From Serpula lacrymans var. lacrymans S7.9 (lineage: Eukaryota; Basidiomycota; Agaricomycetes; Boletales; Serpulaceae), in assembly GCF_000218685.1 (NCBI RefSeq), contig NW_006763296.1:424715-488714 (forward strand): a stretch of DNA of 64,000 nucleotides, in the 5' to 3' direction. A program made the position numbers and the translations under genes. Position 1 is the stretch's first letter. Each line of letters opens with the position of its first letter. The notes beneath the pieces were generated by a model that saw only the letters and a list, made by a program, of their open reading frames with translations, was not told where the DNA came from and ran no database searches. Shown here piece by piece: positions 58,457 to 64,000 of this stretch.

Positions 58457-59178
58457 GGGCTGGGCTACAGACCGTATTCGCGCATTCATCCTTGTGACCT
58501 CTTTTTGTTTTTGTTTTTGTTTTTGTTTTTTCTTTCTCTTCTCGTTCCTGGTCCTCACAACTGCCATCTTGTCTTTTTTTTTTTCGTTCTTCTCGCTTCT
58601 TCTCATTTCTCCTACTCTCTTGTTGCTATGCTGTATGAAAAAAAAAAAAAAAAAAAAAAAGATTCTCTGTGCTTTAATCTCTCTCTTTTGTGTTGCAACG
58701 TACTGTTCGATTTCTTGTCAGCTTGCCACCTTTTATTTTGTACATTGTCCTCACATGTTCTGTCTTGTGTCCTCTTGTGTCCTCTTGCCCCCCTCATGCC
58801 ATACACGAGACAATCGATAATCTCTCTCTGGTCATTTTCATACGTGTACGCTACAGTACCTCACACGACTGAAATGACATCTCACTGCTCAAGCGCTCAT
58901 GGGCCAGTCTCGAAAACGCGCAGATCGTTGTTAAGATGAATGCGACAATCTCAATAAATATTTTTGTATTATAAGATATGAGATGAAACATAGATTGCAA
59001 GGAAACAATGAAACAGATCAAGAAATATCATTATACAGTAAAAAGGGAGTATATACTACATACGCGGTAATCGATCTCCGTCTCCCCTCTCGGAGCACAC
59101 CCCGTTTTTTCCTATCTCACCCCAAAAGCTGTTCGGTTTCGGTTTCTGACATCTACTGTATATATATTTACATTCTCT
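58457..59178. other. Convergent 3' region, PPS1 / ADP1
   Basis: About 720 bp. It contains a (TTTTTG)n tract at about 58502-58530 and a homopolymer of more than 20 A at about 58638-58661, both simple repeats. No gene is supported. Confidence 0.6.
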
Positions 59179-62100
59179 CTACCGCTTCTCTTTGACGAAG
59201 AAGTGGAGAATGACGAAGGAAGCGGAGGTGAATGCGACGAAGAAGATGCCCAGGAGCGCTATGTTCGGCCACCAGAATGACTAGGTGTGACAAGTCCGAG
59301 GGTCAGTTGTATGTGAGAGCGATGAGTGGGAATGAGCGTACCTGAGCACGGAGGCCAAAGACCGAAAGGATAGTCGCAGCAGGGACATCAAGCTCGACGC
59401 CATACTAGTTTTGCATTTTTGAGCACACCTGAATACGAGCCAAGAGACTTGATAAACATAAACATACCTTTATTTCCTTTAATTGCAAGTACCTCAACTC
59501 GTTCACTGCTAATGCTTCGAATGCAGCATGGAAGAACGAAACTGTGTGTAGCCACTGTAAAACAGGGGTCACAGTCTCACGATTGATCAACAATCCAGTG
59601 AACAGCAGACTGAAGAGTGATGTCAGTGAAATGAACGACCTGGACAAACAAGGATAACGTACTTGAATAACATGACTAGTGTTCCAACCAAGCTGGCAAC
59701 ACTAATACTGGCGAAAGCGATGGACAGGAGTAGAACCACGCTGGCTGTAGTCAAGTTGAACAATACAAGTGTGAGTAGGAACTTCCAGAACGCGGGAACC
59801 GTGGGCACAAGTCCAACAAGTCCATACACTATGCCACCAAAGACTAACGGCGGGACTAGGCGCAAGGGCAGGATATCGAATAGAACCTGAAACCATGATA
59901 TCAGTGTCCATTATTACGACTAAAATTATGTGCTCGACCTTGGATGAAAAGTAGGTGAAGGACGAATAATATCCATTGGCTCTGCACGACTGGGGTCAGA
60001 TTTTTTTTCTCCTTACAGCATAAACACGACGTACCTTTCGCGCATAAAGAGAATGCGTTCGTTGGCAAACAGCCCCAGGCTGGAAAGACAAGAGAATCCA
60101 AATAAGGCCAGTGTGAAGAAAAAGATCCCTATATATTCTCGTCAAGATTTTGTACCATACTGAAGCGAATGTGTGTACATACCGAGGCGGTTCTGGAAAC
60201 CAGCAATATCATTGCTATAATATTGATCAGTATAGCATAACAATTAGCAGTATTGGTGCTGCTCACGTAACGTCGTGGAAGAAGAGCCCACAGATTACTG
60301 TTGCACGCATCAATAAGCAAAGGGAGAGAAAATGCGATATATCAACTCACATGCTAGAGCGATAGATGATAGATAATGCGCGGTCAACAGTGCAGGGTCT
60401 CGATACAAATTCTTGAAAGCCCGTCCACTCAAGATCCTGAATTGGGTACCCCAGCTAGCTCTTTTTCGTCCTCTCAAAAGTGTGCTCTCCACCGCAATGT
60501 CTCTCAATTCACCATCGGCTTCTCCAACGGTTTGCGCACGGGCCACCTCTTCAGTCTCGTTGCGAATATCTGCTGCTACATCACTGGCAAGATATGCGTC
60601 AACTAGAGCCGCAAGCCGAGGAGAGACAGGGCCATCGCTTGATTGAGAACCAGTGACAGCTTCTAGTAGCTGGGACGTTTTGCGTCGAATACTCGAGGAG
60701 ATTGATACCCGGCGTGTGCGCATTTCAGTTTCCTCTTCGACAGCAGTCGAGGAGCGATCATTGGAGCGAACAGAGGTGCCCAAGCCCCGTTCTTCGTCTC
60801 GGTGAGTATCGTCTGCTGAGGGTGATGCCTCGTTAGGAGAGGGACTTGCTGGGCTTCGAGGTTCAATTGCTGCGTTCACAGTAAGGTCGACTGGAATAGT
60901 AGTGTTTGAGATGAAGCGACGCAAGAAACAGGCAGGAGACACTCACTCAGATAATCTGCGATGTTGAAACCAGGTGGACATGGCTGTCCAATTCCAGCAA
61001 AGTAATCTTGGCACTTTGAAAACTCGCCCGAGTACACCAATTTACCCTGAGCAAGAACGATAAGTTGGTCAAATAATGCAACAATGTTACTGCGGGGTTG
61101 ATGGATTGTAAAAATGACAGTTCGGTTGTAATCGCGTGCAAGGGAAACCAAACTGTCAACAACATTGAAAGCGTTGTACGCGTCAAGACCTTGCAGTTCA
61201 AGTTAGTTTGAAAGAAGGTATGTCAAAGACTGTAGAATTACCACTGGTGGGTTCGTCGAGGAACAAAATCGAAGGGCTGGTAACCAGTTCACAAGCTATG
61301 GAAACACGTCTTTTCTCACCCCCAGAGATGGAACGGCGCCCTGCATCCAACGATAATGAGCTCAAAGGACACATTACCAAGCGACTTAGTTACCTGAGTC
61401 TCCTATTCTGGAATCCTTAATTCCAAGAATGCCCAACTCGTTCATGGTCTCCAATGTCCTGAATTTCTTAGCCTCCAAGCTCATCTCTCTAGGTAACCTC
61501 AACAGTGCAGAGTACAACACCGTCTCGTATACTGTCAATGTGCTCATGAGCGTATCTTCTTGGTCAACGAAACCCATGACCTTCTTGAACTGTGCATCCA
61601 ACACTTCTCGGCCGTTAACGAGAGTAGTACCACTGACGACCCCACGTTTACGCTTCCGAGCGAGGATATCGAGGAAAGTTGACTTTCCAGCACCGGATGC
61701 TCCCATGATTGCCATCACTTGGCCAGGCCTAACAGAGCCAGATATTGAATCAAGGATAGTACGATTCCCAAGCGTATACGAAAGCTTAGAGAAATGAAGA
61801 GATGCAGGAACATGATCTGTCATCAATTTAGATGCTTCGTTTTCTGGAAGGCGAATCTTGCCAAAGTCACCGCCACTGCGAGTCCTTCCGGCATACCAGA
61901 GCACTGTGGAAGTATATGATATTCAAGAATCTCACCTATTGGGCGAACGATATAACTCACCTGCTACAGTAAGGATGACGATCAAACCTGCACCAGCAGT
62001 GCTGAGTGCGACCCATTTCGTATTGTCTGGTTTCGCAGGTCTCTGGTTACAGAATAACAGCTGAGTATGTTACCACAGGCGAGAGACAAGATACCTTACC

Positions 62101-63391
62101 ACGTAACCAGGGACTTGAGAGTAATGCAAGCATTCACCACCTTTACATTGCAACGTTATGAACCCATCACCAAAGATATCATTGATGAGGGAATTCATGG
62201 CTGGTTCCTCAAACTTGCATCCCGAGCCTGTTTTGCAGCTGAAAGTAGCAGGGCCTTTGATCTCCTCTGTCAAAAAGTCGCTGATGTCTGAATAATCGGT
62301 TTTGAATCGACATAATCACGCGACAGCGGGTGGAATCTTACCGACACTACCGTCTTCACCACAAATAAACCTGTCCGGGATACATTTACACTTGATCTTC
62401 TCGCATGCGTAGACGGTGCTGTTAGTATCATATCCTGGTATGTTCTCGGATGTGCATTGTTCTAGACCACAGTAGAAAGATTCGACTTGGGCCGTCCAGA
62501 ACTGGAAGGCGCAACTTGAAGTTGCGTTATCACAGCTGAATGTTACCTGCGGAGGTCGATCAGGGAGCATGTCGAGAATCTTGCGATCTACATGACTGTG
62601 AATACAGCAAGATAGAATGCTTCAAAATAAGCTTACTTGTCACATCACACATCTGGTGATTGTTAAAGACCGTTTCTCCGCCCGTGTAACACGTCATGTT
62701 TGCTCCAGATATTTCATCATTGCCGACGTGAGGTGTGCCTGCCAGAGGAAAACCTATACATGCGTCGTCCCTCTGACAAACTGGAACAAAAATATCAGAA
62801 ATGTTTGTATGGATCCGGATAGATAGAAAGTATAACAACCATTGCAATTAATTCCACCCCAGCCGTCCTTGCAGTCACAGGATCCATCAGGTTCTCGTAG
62901 TCTGCGTTGGTCCCCATCAGCCAGAGAGTCGCATTCTGGCGAATGTAAAGAATGATATTAATACATCTAAAGCAAAACGATCGTGGTTGCGTACGTGGTT
63001 GCAAACAGTCGATTCCTCCCCAACCTGGTGGACACTTGCACTGCCCGTCAAACTCGTCACAGTGCCCATATTGTCCGCAGGTAAATGCAGGGAGCATACA
63101 ATTGAAGCATGGCGGGCATTTGTCTGTAAAACGAGTAGAATAATTCAGAATCACTTCATGCACACATATGCTACGAAGCTGAGCACACCAAATGAGGTTG
63201 CTAGTGACTGCAAAGATATGACTATGAGTTCCACCCTGATATAAAGCTGCTCCACAACTTACGGAAAGCTCATAATTCGATACTCCTCGTGAGCTCCATG
63301 TCGAATTATCTGGTCGCCCGAAGACTGCTGGTAGCAGCACCAAAGTGAGCAAGGAGTTGGGCAGGAGATTTCGTATATCTGGGCGTAGCAT
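59179..63391 (-). CDS. ADP1: ADP1-type ABCG half-transporter with EGF-like ectodomain
   Basis: Many exons from the ATG at 63391 ([20 protein letters not shown], a signal peptide) to a TAG at 59179-59181. The lumenal part is Cys-rich: [20 protein letters not shown] with [12 protein letters not shown], a second EGF-like unit near 62850-62890, then Cys-rich blocks ([13 protein letters not shown]) to about 62080. A membrane span precedes the ATPase: Walker [10 protein letters not shown] near 61690, [16 protein letters not shown] signature, Walker [11 protein letters not shown] near 61250 and the H-loop [16 protein letters not shown]. After a linker, the transmembrane domain runs from [20 protein letters not shown] to [20 protein letters not shown] and ends HFFVKEKR. 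It matches yeast Adp1, an ABC transporter whose substrate is not settled. Confidence 0.92.
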
Positions 63392-63599
63392 GATATCCAA
63401 TAAATGTAGTGCTCAACGTCGTGAACGGTGAGCTAGGCGCCAAGCTGTATGGGGCTGACGACGATAGTCAGACGCTGCGGGCTGCAGTGCTGGTTCGTCG
63501 TTCGGGTCCAAATTAGAGGCCGTGAGACTTATATTCCAAAGTAGGACAGCCGGAGGAAACCATCGCCGTCTCCCAGAAGAGCTCTGGACATGACTGACC
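63392..63599. promoter_or_regulatory. Divergent promoter region between ADP1 and ALG12
   Basis: About 208 bp between two start codons, so both genes likely share promoter sequence. No TATA box is seen. Confidence 0.45.
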
Positions 63600-64000
63600 A
63601 TGAGCTTTGCTCTCGATTTGCTTTTACTTGCCACAGGATGGACTCACGTTTGGCTGGCTCCGTATACCAAGGTCGAAGAAAGCTTTAATCTACATGCCAC
63701 CCATGATGTCCTCAGTTATGGTGTAGCCCCAGATGCCCTACATAATGTACGCCTAATGCAGTTTCTGCACGCCCGCCAATCCTAAAGTTTGTGAAGTATG
63801 ACCATTTTGTATTCTCTGGAGTGGTTCCCAGAACATTCATAGGAAGTCTTATTCTTGCCTGGCTGTCCACCCCCATCCTGCACATCGCGAGCGCGTTCGG
63901 TTTTATCACTTCAAAACTCGACATTCAGATCGCAGGTACTGTTCCTTTGTCTAAGGTCTTGTAATAACTCCCCAACATGCACCTCAGTACGCTTGGTATT
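63600..64000 (+). CDS. ALG12: Dol-P-Man alpha-1,6-mannosyltransferase ALG12 (N-terminus only)
   Basis: Exons 63600-63746, about 63789-63935 and 63988 to beyond the window. The product starts MSFALDLLLLATGWTHVWLA (first membrane segment) and then has PYTKVEESFNLHATHDVLSY, the conserved lumenal loop of glycosyltransferase family 22, and KYDHFVFSGVVPRTFIGSLI, ending VRLV at the edge. ALG12 adds the eighth mannose to the lipid-linked oligosaccharide in the ER lumen. Related GT22 enzymes (ALG9, PIG-B, SMP3) share the motif, but the YDHxxFxGVVPRTF form fits ALG12 best. Only about 100 residues are visible. Confidence 0.88.

Overview
The window reads as nuclear DNA of a basidiomycete fungus, most likely an agaricomycete. 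The genes are dense and intron-rich, with introns of about 50-60 nt and GT-AG borders. The gene families are fungal (MEX67, VPS39, SPT2, PPS1, ADP1, ALG12), and the transposons are a PIF/Harbinger element with a Myb/SANT-like partner gene, Ty1/copia, a Ty3/gypsy chromovirus and hAT. There are no prokaryotic operons, rRNA genes or CRISPR arrays, and I saw no convincing tRNA gene. A block of 100 Ns (56996-57095) is an assembly gap inside PPS1.

Left gene block (1-15.7 kb): the C-terminally cut gene of an AIG1/FAR-17a-like membrane protein (-) is divergent from MEX67 (mRNA export receptor, +). An ankyrin-repeat protein (+) follows. Three minus-strand genes come next: VPS39/VAM6 (vacuolar HOPS tether) and two proteins I do not recognise, of about 271 and 630 aa. 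First transposon island (15.8-22.8 kb): a Harbinger element with intact ends (89-bp inverted repeats, ATA target duplication) but a transposase broken by three stop codons, then LTR fragments and one orphan ORF.

Middle gene block (22.8-31.5 kb): a DENND6-type DENN protein (+), a CPSF6-like RNA-binding protein (+), the histone chaperone SPT2 (-) and a DHA1-type MFS transporter (-). Second transposon island (32.4-51.4 kb): a young copia element with apparently identical LTRs, CATTA target duplication, a half-tRNA primer site and one frameshift; a second decayed Harbinger transposase; a gypsy chromovirus (minus strand, ATCAT duplication) that landed inside it and carries an extra zinc-knuckle ORF after pol; a solo LTR (TTAAT duplication) and a degenerate relative; and a decayed hAT transposase ending near a perfect 25-bp inverted repeat.

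Right gene block (53.7-64 kb): a very GC-rich gene for a PPS1-type dual-specificity phosphatase (+), an ADP1-type ABCG transporter with EGF-like ectodomain (-), and divergently the start of ALG12 (mannosyltransferase, +), cut by the window end. The host genes are ordinary housekeeping functions (mRNA 3' processing and export, chromatin, vesicle tethering, transport, glycosylation) and do not form an evident pathway cluster. The most unusual material is in the two transposon islands.
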